Origin: Lophium mytilinum
Lineage: Eukaryota > Ascomycota > Dothideomycetes > Mytilinidiales > Mytilinidiaceae
Assembly (NCBI GenBank): GCA_010093605.1
Contig: MU004181.1
Location: forward strand, 1,054,001 to 1,118,000
Reading direction: 5' to 3'
Length of the DNA: 64,000 nucleotides
In this document: positions 23,993 through 36,143 of the stretch, piece by piece
How the letters are laid out: each line of letters starts with the position of its first letter
How positions within the stretch are numbered: the stretch's first letter is position 1
Position numbers and translations under genes: made by a program
Notes under the pieces: generated by a model
What the model was told of the DNA's origin: nothing
The model's database searches: none
The model's input: the letters and a program-made list of their open reading frames with translations, nothing else

Positions 23993-25065
23993 TCAGGATC
24001 TCAGGAGATCCAATCTTCTGTCAAGTCTCCACCTAACTCGGCTCCGCACCTCACCGACTCGGCTCCCTCCAGCACCGTTCACTTGTAGTACATCACCTTC
24101 CATCTCATAATTTCCGACATCGCTAGTCAGAGCCTTGTTACTCCTCAATTCATCCAACTTCACCTTGAGCCAAGCACCCTTCGGATTGCCCTCTTCCACC
24201 GCTTTCTTTACCCAGTCATCAAGTATATCACTTGTCCAATATCTAACACCCCAGGTGCGAGCTGTGTTCATGATATCAAACACAATGGTCCTATCACATC
24301 CGCCTTCCATCACCGCAAACCGCACCAGGTCTAGGCCAGGTGGCTTACCAAGGCGGCGGTTGTGATTGAAAAGATCTACTACGCTGTAATTTCTCGCAAG
24401 AATTGCCTACACATGATCAACATCGAGACACAAATCCAAAGCGGAAAGGAAGAATGTACCTCTTTTTTGCCTTGTACAGCAAGTCGGCGTGTCTCTTTAT
24501 CAGCCCAGTCCACCGTCATTGAGCTGGTCTGGATGAGGAAGCGAAGGAACTGCGTCTTCTCTTCTGTCCACGGGCCATGTAGAAGTTTAATAGGAATCCG
24601 ACATTTGATGTAGCTCAACTGGGGAAGATGTCCAATGGTGAACGGCATTGAGGCAGGGTCTGAGAACGCAGGCGGCCAAATGGGCGTGAAGCAATCGTCA
24701 TCGCCACATATACAGCCGACTTCCTCATAAGCTCTTGTGAGATATATCTTGAAGAAGTCCCATGTCATAAATCTACACGCGAATATGCGACTGGATCATT
24801 CCCATCAGCCTACTACATCATATTATCATGCATCATGTGCACCGGAGTTGAACGGAGGGACCCACGATTGAATCCTTGTTTGTCGAACACGATCCCCAAT
24901 GGGTACAGAGAGGTATGCTGAGCATATGCCTTGATAGCAATGGTTCGAGGCTAGCTTCGATGCGAGATGTGGAGAGGCGAGTGGGAGATCAAGATTCCAA
25001 AGGGAATGCTTGAAGATTTCCTCTAAAATCTCCGTAGGCAGGCGTTCCAAAGGAGCAAGAGGCAT
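23993..25065 (-). CDS. F-box-like fungal protein
   Basis: The exons are 25065-24866, 24790-24460 and 24406-23993, giving 314 residues. Residues about 5-45 (APLERLPTEILEEIFKHSL, then LPLASPHLASKLAS) are the F-box-like N-terminus of a family expanded in Dothideomycetes and Sordariomycetes. The central RFMTWDFFKIYLTRAY is the family landmark. The C-terminal half (LARNYSVVDLFNHNRRLGK, then GNPKGAWLKVKLDELR) is the conserved tail. F-box proteins recruit substrates to SCF ubiquitin ligases; the substrate is unknown. The first intron uses a GTGGGT donor and CCAG acceptor. Removing its 75 bp restores IQSRIFACRF and skips four in-frame stops. If that intron were not spliced the locus would be a pseudogene. 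An ATG further upstream (25200) is less likely. Confidence 0.78.
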
Positions 25066-25832
25066 GGCTCTAGTATAAAGGGGTCGTAGAAAGTGAGAGC
25101 TTAGTGAGCAGTAGATCGCTCTTATACGCTCAATATGCTGCAGCCTGGCGGAAGGGGCTGGGGCTGAGGCCTCACACCAGGCGAAGACGACGCGTTTCAT
25201 GACGAGTCGGATACGAGTGAATGATATAATGCTATAATTAAATTTGGTTTAGTTTGGATCGTTCCTGTGCAATTGCGACGAACAAAGTGCTGTTCTAGTG
25301 TCCCTTGCTCCTCCTCAACTCCGCGTGCCGCGCGATCTGAAGCTTGGACGCTCAGATCTGGCTTCAACCCCCACGTCCTACTTCAATACTCATCGTCCCA
25401 CCCATTAGCCTGCATTCCTATTCACCTCAGAGACTGCTTCGATCGTCTAATCAGACCACAGAACGATACCGGCTCTCGATCAACCCTGCTGACCCATCCG
25501 CCCCATCGATCGCTACCTCAGCATCGGTACCTTACTTACCCTTGCTTTTGACCTGTTGTTTACTTCCGCGTCACGACGCGCTTTATGGGTCAATATGCGC
25601 CTTTGAGCTACTCGTTGTAATTTACGCTGTGGCTAACGAAGACCATGTCGTGCAGGCACTTATTCCTTTCGACCGTTCCAGACCAACTATCAGCAGTTTC
25701 ATCCAATCTCACAATCGTCTTCGCACTGAGCTGCGTGCATTTTCGAGCTGAAAAAATTCCGAGACTGCTTTAGGCTTACGCGATATTAATGCTATCCGAG
25801 ACTTAGGATACGGTACCTTGCTGCCAAAGGCT
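25066..25832. promoter_or_regulatory. Divergent promoter of F-box-like gene and histidine kinase
   Basis: These 767 bp separate two outward-facing starts. The right part is pyrimidine-rich on the + strand, as in a long leader for the kinase. No conserved site was recognised. Confidence 0.45.
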
Positions 25833-28800
25833 ATGATACCGGAAAACTCATTGCACGAATACGAGGATACCAGCTCCTTGGGCCACTACGACCTTTCTCC
25901 CCCCAGTGACGCCACTACAAGATCGGAGCATGTCCAGGACGGCAAACACCACTCCGTACAAGCATACAACTCGTTCAAAGATGTCTCGATTATCGAGCTT
26001 CTCGAACATGCGGAAGGGCCCATTTTTGTTGTCGACATAAAAGACCTCGCATACCTTCGGGCAATAAAGTTAGTTGTAAGGCTTCCAATAACGTATCAAA
26101 ACCAGGTCATGCGAACTTCCGGGGTATTACTCAACGCTGTAAATGGACAGAATGAGGCGGATTATGCCCGTTTCCGGGCTTGGATACTTAGTGTGTCTAA
26201 GACTGGGCAAGATGAGAATCACTCATACCAAGATTTCATCTGGCACGCCTATACTATAAGAAAGAGGTGGCGTATTATTAGCGGGGTCCGCAAAGGCATG
26301 AGGTCACTTCTAGACCAAAGAGATTCGTCAAATGTGTCAGGGCTTTTACCTAACTCCAGCGAAGCGTCATCCGAGAATGCTTCTGCAAGATTCAAGGACA
26401 GACGAACGAATACTAAAGATTCTCTGCACGGCTCTTCTGCTAAAACTATCTCTACGAAAGATTCTGCCGACTCTCCGCTGTCTCTGGAGAACGACAAAGT
26501 CCCAGCAACCCTTGAATCAAGTAACCTAGCTTCCGAGTCATCAAACTATGCCGACTTTGTCCGAGGGTTTGACTGGGGCTCGACGGCGCTGGGACCCATG
26601 GACTCATGGTCGCATCAGTTGCGCACGATGGTTGATATGATCATTGCCACTCCGACTCCAACATTTCTACACTGGGGCGACTCTCAAGGTCGAGAGCTAG
26701 GCAACACCCCCAGTCTTGGCGAAGGTGCCGCGATATTGACGCAATGCTAATAAATATAGGTCCCCAACTAACTTGCCTGTACAGCGAATCTGCTATTCCA
26801 TTCGTCGGTACTGGACACCCGTTTGCATTTGGCAAGGACCCTCGAATCGCTTTCGAGAACGGCATGAACGCGCTGATGCCTTTCATTCAGAAAAGCTTGA
26901 TCACTAAGCGAGGCGTCAGGGTAGACAACTTACCAGTTTCCATGGACAGGGGGTTCGGATCAAATGAAGAAACGTTCTTCTCTCTGGCTTTGGTCCCAAT
27001 AGTCGATGGCGAGGATACAATCATCGGATGGGTCCAACAGACTTTCGAACAAACGAAAGTAAAGCTTGCAGAAAGGCGAATGGATACGTTGCTCAGACTA
27101 AGCGAGGGTATCACATCTTGTCCCAATCGGAAAATCTTTTGGGGTCGAACTTTGCAGGCCATTAGCCAGAATCCACGCGACATTTGCTTCGCCCTTCTTT
27201 ATTCTAGCACAGAAAGTACAGAAGTGCGGAAACGGAGTCTGTCTGAGCTCGCCTCCGATGGGTTTCAGGCCAGGAATTTGGGGCTTGAGGGAATATTCGG
27301 AATACCTCCCAATCACCCCGCCGTCTTGAACCGACTGCAAATTGAGGCTAGTCGAGGTCAAGAAGGATTCATACCCTACTTCACTAAGGCTTTAGATATC
27401 TCTGAACCCTTGCACTTACGACTTACCGACGGTACTTTGCCCGACTATCTTGTCGCGGGGATAACAAGTCCCACTTTTAGCGATGCCTGCGACGCCGTGT
27501 TGATATGCCCAATTCGATCAACAACAGGTACTCCGTCAACTCATAACACCGCTCTTGGGTTTCTGATCATTGGATTAAACCCACGCCGGCCATATGACGA
27601 CGACTACCGCTCCTTCATCAACCTCCTATTACGACAAATCCAATCTGCAATGGCATCCGTACTTCTACTTGAGGAGGAAATCCATCATGGGCTGTCCATC
27701 GCGGAACAAGCTGCGGTAGAGCAACGAAACATTGAGGAGGAAATGGCTTCGCGTACGGAGGAACTTAAAAGGAAAGAGGGGTATTACAAGCGTCTTTGTG
27801 ATATAGTGCCCGTGGCGCTTTTTGTCATGGAGTAAGTTACTGCACGACCGCCAATTGTGTTATTGTTACTAGGCCATGCTAATGAGTCAAAGATATCTAC
27901 CCGGTGACACAAATGGCTCGTACACATACAGAAACGACAAATGGTTTGAGATGACGGCTGACGATCGAACGGTTTGTCCCAGTCAATGCGTTTACGAAAA
28001 TCTGCTGATGGTGTCCCGACCTTCAGAATAAAGCTTCTTGGAGGTCGCCCATTTGGTACATTTCCCTTCTCATATCTTACTTACTCAAGCAAAGTATTAA
28101 TGACCTGCCAGGGAAAGACTTCATCCCGATGATGCTGACTCGACCCAGGAGGGCTGGCTTAGAGCCACAGAAGGTGCTGGGACAAGAATGGAGTACCGAG
28201 TGAAGATGAGAGGCGCCGAAGATGACCACAGCCCAGAAAACTACAATTGCGTCCTCTTGAACGCCGTTTCGTCTCGTAATGAGGACGGTTCCTTGAAGGC
28301 GATAATCGCAACTGGCTCAGACATTACGGTCAACAAAGTAGCAGAAGTTCTGCAAAGACAGAGAATAGAAGATGCAGTCGAGTCGTAAGTGACAGCTCCT
28401 CGTTGCTTGAAGTGAATGTCCCGAAGCTAATGCTACTCTAGCAAGCGGATCTTGGAGCAATTCATTGACGTAACCAGTCACGAGATGAGGAATCCACTCA
28501 GCGCTATCATGATATCAGGTATGCAGTTTCTTTAGTGCGCTCGCAGAGCACCTGCAATCCCATGAGGAATTGGTACAATGATGTCTACTATGCGCTGTGC
28601 TGACTTGTCACAGCTGAGGATATCTTCAAAACTACTTCTAGTTTGAAAGCTGCAATCCAAGGCCAGAACCAGTCAGTTCTTTCGTTAGTCGAGGAAATCA
28701 AGGATGCGGCGGAGACAATCCTTCATTGCACCCAACATCAAAAACGAATAGTGGATGATGTTCTCACAATATCAAAAATGGACTCTGGCCTCTTCAACGT

Positions 28801-30283
28801 TAGTCCGGAAGAAGTGAACGTCGTGAAAGTGGTGAAGCACGTACTCAGGATGCTTGAGAAGGATTTCACTGCCAAAGACATACAAACCCGTCTAGCTATC
28901 GAAGATTCCTTTACGGAACATGACATTGGATCTGTGCTACTCGATCCGAATAGATTGGTTCAAATCCTAATGAACTTGCTCACAAACTCCATCAAGTTCA
29001 CCGCGGGAAGACCGACTCGGGTCATAACCGTGCACCTCGATGCTTCTCTGGAAGAGCCCAAGCATGACCATGGTGGCGTTGAGTTTTTGGTTCCAAAAAA
29101 GCGAAAAGAGGATCTGACACTTAGACCGGAGTGGGGCGAAGGCAGAATTATGTTTCTCATTTTTGCAGGTAAGAACATCGAAAAGGTCTTAGCCTGTTGT
29201 CTAAATCTCGTGTAGTTGAGGATAGTGGTTGTGGACTCGAAGACACTAGTATTCTGTTCAACCGCTTTTCGCAAGCACCGAAGACCCACGTCAACTACGG
29301 TGGTTCTGGTCTTGGCCTTTTCATCAGTCGAGAGCTCTCAGAGATGCAAGGTGGAGCGATTGGTGTCTCTTCTGTCTTCGGACTCGGCAGCAAATTCGCA
29401 TTTTACATCAAATCCCGACTGCCTGTATCTCTAGTTAGGCCACCTTTACCTAATTTCGAAGCCTTCGAATCCTTGCGGCCTATGCCCGCCGACCTAGCCG
29501 TAGGAACTAGTTTCAGCGTACCACCAGACCTAAATACTTTGCAATCAGAGCCTAATCAGCCCAGTTGGGTAGACAAGGGCACGGAACCGAGTCCTGCCGT
29601 ATCGCCCAACGTAGCCGCCCGTTTCGCAACCACAACTCCACTCACGTCACCGCCCGTGTGCTTTGACGTCCTCCTCGTTGAAGACAACAAGATTAATCAA
29701 CAAGTCCTATCAAAACAGCTACGAAAAGCTGGGCATGGCGTCAGAATTGCGAACCATGGCGTTGAGGCTATTGACGCTATCAACGAAAGCGTTTACTGGA
29801 GGGGCCATGAAAGCGATGGCGTCCATCTCTCTGTTGTGCTCCTAGACATTGAGATGCCCGTCATGGACGGACTCACGTGTATCAAGAGAATAAGAGAATT
29901 GCAAGCTGAAGGAATAGTGGTCAAGCACCTACCAGTCATTGCAATCACCGCGAACGCAAGGGCAGAGCAAGTGAAGGAGTATCACGAGGCAGGGATGGTA
30001 AGACCTCCTCTGATGTGATTTCTTTGCCTTTCACTCTCTTATTGTTTCTTCTTTCACGCTCATCTTGGCTTCCTTCAACTCAGACCGCCTCCCTCTCTAT
30101 TCGCTCCCTGCTTCTTCCGTCTCAAGATCACCTTCTTGTACATCTCCGTTCTCATTGAATGCTAATTGAGCAAAGGATGATGTGATTTCAAAGCCATTCA
30201 GCGTTCCCAGCGTCCTCGCCACAATGGAACGTCTAGTTCACCAGTACGGGAAGGCTAGTTCCGGGCTGTGTAAACCAACCTAG
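25833..30283 (+). CDS. PAS-type hybrid histidine kinase
   Basis: This is a two-component hybrid sensor kinase, predicted to autophosphorylate and pass phosphate to its own receiver and then to an HPt protein. Nine exons (25833-26688, 26760-27831, 27893-27971, 28027-28055, 28112-28384, 28442-28518, 28614-29168, 29216-29997, 30176-30283) give 1276 residues with all phases consistent. FDWGSTALGPM.SW with HWGDSQ..LTCLYSESAIPF is the N-terminal PAS-like sensor seen in many filamentous-fungal kinases. A second PAS region (W..LHPDD) precedes the H-box SHEMRNPLSAI with His near 783. The N-box is NLLTNSIKFT and the G-boxes are DSGCGL and GGSGLGLFIS. The receiver has LLVEDNKINQQ, the phospho-accepting Asp near 1191 (VVLLDIEMPVMDG) and Lys near 1247 (SKPF). 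No membrane segment is visible, so it is probably cytosolic. The signal sensed is unknown. Confidence 0.93.
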
Positions 30284-30681
30284 AAGACACCAAAATGATC
30301 ACGCTGTATTTCTACGCTTCTCGGTCCGAAGTGTTATTATAATTCCACCTAGTTCTGCTTTTGACTAAAGCATCAAACTACCTCATTCTGATTATGTACC
30401 CCAGCTACTCCATCCCCACCCCCTTCCGCTTTCAATGTATCGTGTTCTCCACAAATCTGATTGCACATCGAATAAAGCAATTAGCCATATGAGATACCTT
30501 GGCTTGAACGCAATAATGAACGTTTTGCCTTTCCCACACTGCAACTGATCAGCCTTTTCATCACCAGTGATTTCAGCTCCGCAGATCTATAGCAACTCGG
30601 CCATTGCCTTGTTCCAGACCACCTTTATCCATAGACTACCATTTATCCCAGAAAAAACATGATATGCTCTCAGATATCCTT
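30284..30681. other. Convergent intergenic region, 3' UTRs
   Basis: This lies between the kinase stop (30283) and the RTA1 stop (30682). No gene or repeat is seen. Confidence 0.45.
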
Positions 30682-31607
30682 TCATGGTTTCACAGTACGG
30701 CTATGCTCTGCAGAATGAGCTCCCTCACTCGTGAGCTCTATCATCGAGTCCGTCGTCGAGCCCCGCGATTTAAGTTGGCTCGGATACCAGATAAAGAAGC
30801 CAATCATCACCAACAGCATCAACGCCCCATCAAACGCGTACGTCGGCCACTCGTTATCGAACAGATAGCCGGATCCCATGATAAACTCAACCATCCGATA
30901 GATATTCCGCACCAGAATCGCTGGCGACGTCGCGTACAGCATGCTGAGGCACGCCTGCCACGGGACATCGCGCGCAGCGCCAGTCTCGGCGACGTGTGCT
31001 CGAAACCGGATGTTGAAGGACACGCAACACACCATGAAGGCAATGAACACGATGATCTGGACGCCCAGCCCGGCGACGACGATGGCGTTGCCGATGTGGG
31101 CTTTTTCTGGGTGGGAGACCATACCGGCACCGCCGCCTTGGATGTTGAGGCAGGCCCAGTCGCCGGAGACGAAGACGATGGTCGTCCATCGGGGGGAGAG
31201 GAGCGAGAAGGTTTCTCCGTGAACCGCGCGGATGCAGTGGGAAAACACCATGTATAGTGATGCGGCGAAGAAGACGGGAGGGAGGACGAGGAAGATGGAT
31301 TGGATTAGGTAGGGGCCTAAGGTGCCGGTGGAGTAATAGGATGCTACTCGGGCGATGTAGCCGATTACTTCGACTAATGGGATGGAGTGTCAGTGGTAGA
31401 TTTTGGGGAACGGTTGGGTCTGGACCGTGACGCACAAATGCCGCCGACGACGAAGGGAATACAGAACCACATCTTCTCTTTAATCATCTTCCAGGTGTGG
31501 ACTGTGGTTATGAGGCTGAATAGAGCGGTAAAGGCGATAGCGGCGGGGAGACTGGGCACATAGTGCCATAGGTAGACCTTTCCCTCGTACATTTCGAGTG
31601 TCGGCAT
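30682..31607 (-). CDS. RTA1-like seven-transmembrane protein
   Basis: This membrane protein belongs to the RTA1 / lipid-translocating exporter family (yeast RTA1, RSB1), linked to sphingoid-base export and resistance to membrane-active compounds. Exons 31607-31436 and 31373-30682 are joined across a 62-bp intron (GTGCGT donor), giving PFVVGGIFEVIGYIARV, a family hallmark. The product is 287 residues with about seven hydrophobic spans. Family motifs visible are the YYSTGTLGPYLIQSIFLVLPP loop, SGDWACLNIQGGGAG (the GD...QG.G motif) and AILVRNIYRMVEF. The C-terminus is hydrophilic and Ser/Thr-rich. It shares a promoter with the Zn2Cys6 regulator at 32299, suggesting control by that factor. An ATG at 31697 would add 30 residues; 31607 matches family starts better. 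Confidence 0.92.
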
Positions 31608-31972
31608 TTTGATTATGAGGGATGGTAACACAGTACCTAGGAATCTAAAGGTTTTACGGGAAGGTGATATGATGATAGGGAAAGGCGCCAAATTCAAGGT
31701 CGAAATCTTGTCAAAATGCTGAGGAAAGCTAGGCTAGACGAGAAGGTATTTTGAATGATGAACAGCAGAACGAGGTCAGTGTATCCTTATAACGACAGTC
31801 CATGATTGACTCCTTGAACAGTGCTGCGGAGACGCGTATGCAACGATCACACTCTGACGCCGGTCAGGGCTTGGCTGGTATATACATATCGCACCTTTTC
31901 AAACACCTCGTCCCCCTTCTCGCATCCTCGTCCGCATTGAGCTTCAGCGTCCAAGCTTCCATCGGCGGGATC

Positions 31973-31989
31973 AGCCGAACACGCGTGTT
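31973..31989 (+). promoter_or_regulatory. Copy 1 of a 17-bp palindromic motif, candidate regulator site
   Basis: The sequence AGCCGAACACGCGTGTT contains the perfect palindrome AACACGCGTGTT. The same 17 bp recur in reverse orientation 241 bp further on. It carries a CCG half-site, the triplet typically bound by Zn2Cys6 factors. Function is inferred. Confidence 0.5.
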
Positions 31990-32229
31990 AGCTAAGCAGG
32001 ATCTACCGCTATCGCGAGCGGCCAATGATATAGATCTCTACTACAACCTCACATTGGCTGAGGCTCTGGTGCGAGTCCTTTCCGAGACGACATGAGGAAA
32101 GGTGGAGGTTGAAGGATCTGAGCAATTCTTGGCGCTCACGCATCCCACTCAGCCCCGAGCTACAGAGTCTCATCCAAGGAACACATCTATCGTCGGGGGC
32201 TTTCCTCGACGTTTAAGCGACCAAACTGC

Positions 32230-32246
32230 AACACGCGTGTTCGGCT
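32230..32246 (-). promoter_or_regulatory. Copy 2 (inverted) of the 17-bp palindromic motif
   Basis: AACACGCGTGTTCGGCT is the exact reverse complement of the copy at 31973-31989, and carries the matching CGG triplet. It lies 53 bp upstream of the regulator's start codon. An exact 17-bp inverted pair in one promoter is unlikely by chance. Autoregulation is inference. Confidence 0.5.
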
Positions 32247-32298
32247 AGCTCCACAGCCTAGCTACCAAAGTCGTTCATCTTGCCCTAGATCTTACGCT

Positions 32299-33659
32299 AT
32301 GCTTCGTCGCAGCCACAAGAAGTTCCGAGGGGGTTGCTTAGAATGGTGAGTCGCATGGAAAGGGCCTTTACGTGCCCAGGCCTCTATACTCATCCTAGTT
32401 CCCCTGAACATATACTAACCTTGGCTGGACCAGCAAGCGACGACATGTCAAGGTAATGCTCTATGAATGATACGAGCGCATCTTGACTAACTCTGAGCCT
32501 TCCTAACCATCAGTGCGATGGACGCCGCCCCGTATGCCTCCTATGTACCATGTCCGAGCGGGACTGCAGCTATGCATCCCAAACCCCATCAGAGAAAGTC
32601 TCGCCATCGGGTTCATCTTCACATGAGCAGTCTGCAAGTCCAGGCGACAGTCACAGTGAAGGGGGTTTTACCCTGGCTGCCGCTTCCTTCTCTACTCCCG
32701 ACTCATCAGAACAGTCAAGTATCCAAAACGAACAAGACCCAACCATTGACGATGCCATCAACTTGAACCACATGGAACTTCTCGTCCACATAACCTTGAG
32801 CCACGACATGTTCAATCTCGGCCATAGCCCTAACGACTGGCCCACTGACTTCTCATTCGCCCTCAAGACAGGCCTCAAGGAGCCATATCTCATGCATGTG
32901 CTACTCGCTTTCTCCGCTCGCCATCTAGCGTTCCTACATCCTCAGCGTTCCGCCTTCTACCTCCATCAAGCAATGACTCTGCAAACTCGCGCCGTATCGC
33001 TCTTCAACGCAGCCTGGACTGGTGTAGACCAATCCAATTGCGTCGCCATACTTGGCTTTTCTTCGATCTTAGGGCACCACCTTCTCGCCGACACACTAGC
33101 CAAGCGGGATCCGGGCGGTTTAGAGGGGTTCATCGCCCATTACACGCAGTGCGTAGAGATGCATAGGGGTATCTACACTATCGCCACAAACGCATGGCCG
33201 TTGTTGATGGCGACCGAGCTGCAACCAATCCTATCGCTTAGCGCAGACTTCACCTCACGAACGCCCAGAGGCAACCACTGCCAGCGGATCAGGGAGCTGG
33301 TAGACAGCGCTAACGGGCTAGAAGAGGAGTACAAGGAGGCTTGTCGACTGGCGATCCAGTACCTGCAGGTCGGGTTCGACGCGGTGTTAGCAGAGGAGGT
33401 ACCGGGCCACCGCTACGAGATGATCTTCTCGTGGACTATGCTAGCGCCGCCAGAGTTCACGTCCTTGTTGGCCTCGAAGCGGCCGGAGGTTTTGGTCTTG
33501 CTGGCGTATTATTCGTTGTTGCTCCATTACGGCAGGAAGATGTGGCAGGTTGGGGATGCAGGGGCGTATATATTCGAGATTATTGTGGACTATCTGGGCC
33601 CAGAGTGGGATCATTGGCTTGAATATCCTCGGGAAGGGATAGCTAGGACTGTCGATTAA
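32299..33659 (+). CDS. Zn2Cys6 transcription factor (UPC2-like architecture)
   Basis: The exons are 32299-32345, a 19-nt exon at 32434-32452, and 32514-33659, giving 403 residues. The zinc cluster spans all three exons: C13-x2-C16-x6-C23-x6-C30-x2-C33-x6-C40, with KRRHVKCD between. A Ser-rich linker follows. From about residue 80 the helical regulatory domain starts LNHMELLVHITLSHDMF and continues LLAFSARHLAFLHP. This is the short, N-terminal-cluster layout of Upc2-like/sterol-uptake-control regulators common in filamentous fungi. It is divergent from the RTA1 gene. The nuclear activator role is family knowledge; its targets are not known. Both small introns must be removed to complete the cluster. 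Transcript data would confirm the 19-nt exon. Confidence 0.88.
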
Positions 33660-34305
33660 CCTCTTTAGTCGTTCTGGAGCTTCTGGCCGCCTGTCCATAA
33701 ACTTCGCTGGTACGGGAGCTCTTTTCAATGGGTTCCGAAGCGTCTACCTCGAAGAACACCCATTTAGACTTATTCTAGACCTGATGGCATTAAGAGAATA
33801 GGAGAAGTTGAGACGTACAATGGGAGGACGAGTGATTATCTACCAAAAACGCGGAGCCGAGTACCGGCGCCATAGCTTCAACAGCTTCCCCTCCACTCAA
33901 ATACCTCATTCACCAACGCCCACTCTTGCCTAGACCCCCACCCGTTCGTACACACACTACATCCATTGCATTTCTATCCGGCACACTCTCCGGCTCCGTC
34001 GCAATTGAATAGTGCCCCTCGCGTGACGTAGCGCAAGGAAGAGCGCTCAGGTACAGTTTTCGTCTCGTAAAGTTTCAGCCCGCAAATCACGTCAACCACG
34101 CCTGCAATCACGAAACTACCAAATTCGCATCCCCGCTCCGCTCATTCTTCAACGCGCATCCACTCCCTTCACGCCCGCAACGCCAAGCAGCACTTCTCCC
34201 TCTCTCCGAGCCTCCGCGGAAGCTTCCCTAGCTAATCAGCATGCAGCGAGCTCCTGCAAAGCTCCCAGCAATCCGTGGCGGCGGGCCACGCAGGGATCGC
34301 GCACC
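33660..34305. other. Intergenic, promoter of the DUF202 gene
   Basis: This lies between the regulator stop and the DUF202 gene. The right part is C/T-rich on the + strand, compatible with a leader region. No gene is seen. Confidence 0.45.
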
Positions 34306-35497
34306 ATGGCGCAGGCGCATGAGGAGCAGAGATCTCCCGCCGGCGGAGGGGGCCAGCTGTCGGCAGCCGTTGAGGAGCAGCAGCAGCAAGCGGGCCTTCG
34401 CGTACTGTCCTCAAGCAGCTCGTCTTTGTCCTCGAAGCCTCTCAACACCCCCGAGACCAAGCCGCAAAACACATCAATTGGGACCGCACACCCCCAATTG
34501 ACATCGCCGTCGACATTCACGGCCTCTGGGCATAGCGATAAGAGCCCAGCCGCCCGAACGAAGGAAAACTCGAGCCTGGACCCTGATCCACCGCAACAAT
34601 CCCTCTCCCACCGCCCCAGCATCACTTTCTCCTCCGCCTCCTCCATGGACCGGCGCCGCGCGCGGCGCGTGCCTGCGGACGGTGATGGCAGCGCGGACGA
34701 GACGGTGCCGATTATCTCGCGCGAGCAGGGCGGGCATGCGCGCGACTACCAGTCCATCTCGCCGCAGATACGGGCGAAGCACGCGGGCGGGACGGCGATA
34801 CCGGGGAATGGAGTAAATCGCGAGCGACAGGAGCGGGAGGCCGAGGCGGCGGCGGTGGCAGCGGAGGCCAAGGAGGGGCGGTGGTGGAAGAAGGTGATTG
34901 AGAAGTATGGGAGCGTGGAGTTGGAGAACAAGGGGAGTGTGGCTAGGGATCATTTGGCGCTGGGTATGTGTTCAATCTTTCTTCTACAGCCGCATTGAGG
35001 TGTTCCTTTCTCAAATGTTGCTTGGGGATGTCTTTTCGACTTCGCGAGCTCCGATCCGATTCTGTTACCTCCTCCTGCTACCCCACCCCCTACTCTCATC
35101 ACTCAACCAATTAAACCCTAATCCCCCTCTCACAGAACGCACCTTCCTCGCCTGGCTCCGCACCTCCCTCTCCTTCGCCAGCATCGGCATCGCCATCACC
35201 CAGCTCTTCCGCCTCAACACGGCCATCGCCTCCTCCAACCCCCCTTCCGCCACCGAGTCCCCCCGCGCAAAGCTCCGCCACGTCGGCAAGCCCCTCGGCG
35301 CCACCTTCATCGCCATCTCCATTCTCATCCTCTTCATCGGCTTCCACCGCTACTTCGAGTCCCAGCACTACGTCATCCGCGGCAAGTTCCCCGCCAGTCG
35401 TGGGAGTATACTGGTTGTTAGTGTAGTCGCCGGTGCGCTGATAGTTGCGAGTTTGGTAGTTGTGTTGGCGATTGCGCCGGGGGCGTTTGAAAAGTAG
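34306..35497 (+). CDS. DUF202 domain membrane protein
   Basis: Exons 34306-34963 and 35136-35497 give 339 residues. The long N-terminal half is disordered, rich in Ser, Pro, Gln and Ala. The C-terminal half starts with [27 protein letters not shown], the DUF202 signature, and splicing across GTATGT/CACAG completes it. Three transmembrane spans follow: about 228-245, about 275-295 and about 315-335. DUF202 also occurs in VTC-type vacuolar proteins, but no SPX or VTC catalytic domain is present here. Function is unknown. An ATG at 34241 in another frame is not used. Confidence 0.88.
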
Positions 35498-36143
35498 GCG
35501 AGGGAGTGTGGGGAGATGGTGACATGAGATTGGGCGCGCTTTTTTAAATTATTAAAAGCATTGGGATCTGGCGTTAGGAATTTCGCAACGACTGATAACG
35601 ATTTTCACGTAGCAAGCGGCCTCAATTTACGTACGCTTCGTTGATTGTTTGGCTGTTGGAGTTTTGGGTTCTGGGATGTTGGATCTAGTCCCACCAGAAA
35701 GAAAGAAAATTGAGATGGACATCGATTATCGAACCTAGAACCCATCAACATACACAAGCACATGTCATGTGAAATATATCCGATCGTTGTGAAGTGGAAT
35801 GTCACTTTGATTTGCAGGCTCTGGGGGCCCTAATTATCTACCTACGTTCCGGCTGGCTTTTCGTGGGTCACACGACAGCTCGTTATCACACATCAAGAAG
35901 GGGTAGTGTTTGCCTCTCAAACAAGCTCAACAAGCCGTCCTCCGCGGTGGTGAAAACTCGCGTGCACTGCCGCCAATGCTGGTCTCCTGACCATGCCAAA
36001 TAACCGTACGCCGCACAGGGGTGGACTGATGCTCAACCAGCAGAACAAAAATCCACAACAGTGCGGGGGGCCCTTTCCCCAAGCCAAGCCGAAATCAGTT
36101 ATCTCGTGGAGTCAATGCGTCATTGGATGCTTCCGGAGGCAGC
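35498..36143. other. Convergent intergenic region
   Basis: This lies between the DUF202 gene stop and the DBP5 stop. Short overlapping open frames show no domain. Confidence 0.45.

Larger units (their letters stand above)
31608..32298. promoter_or_regulatory. Divergent promoter of RTA1 gene and Zn2Cys6 regulator
   Basis: This 691-bp region between two outward-facing starts holds two inverted copies of a 17-bp motif (31973-31989 and 32230-32246). No coding sequence is supported here. Confidence 0.6.

Noticed and set aside
30604-31257. Plus-strand open frame of about 217 codons opposite the RTA1 gene
   Set aside because: The minus strand encodes the conserved RTA1 protein. This frame has no hydrophobic or domain pattern of its own.
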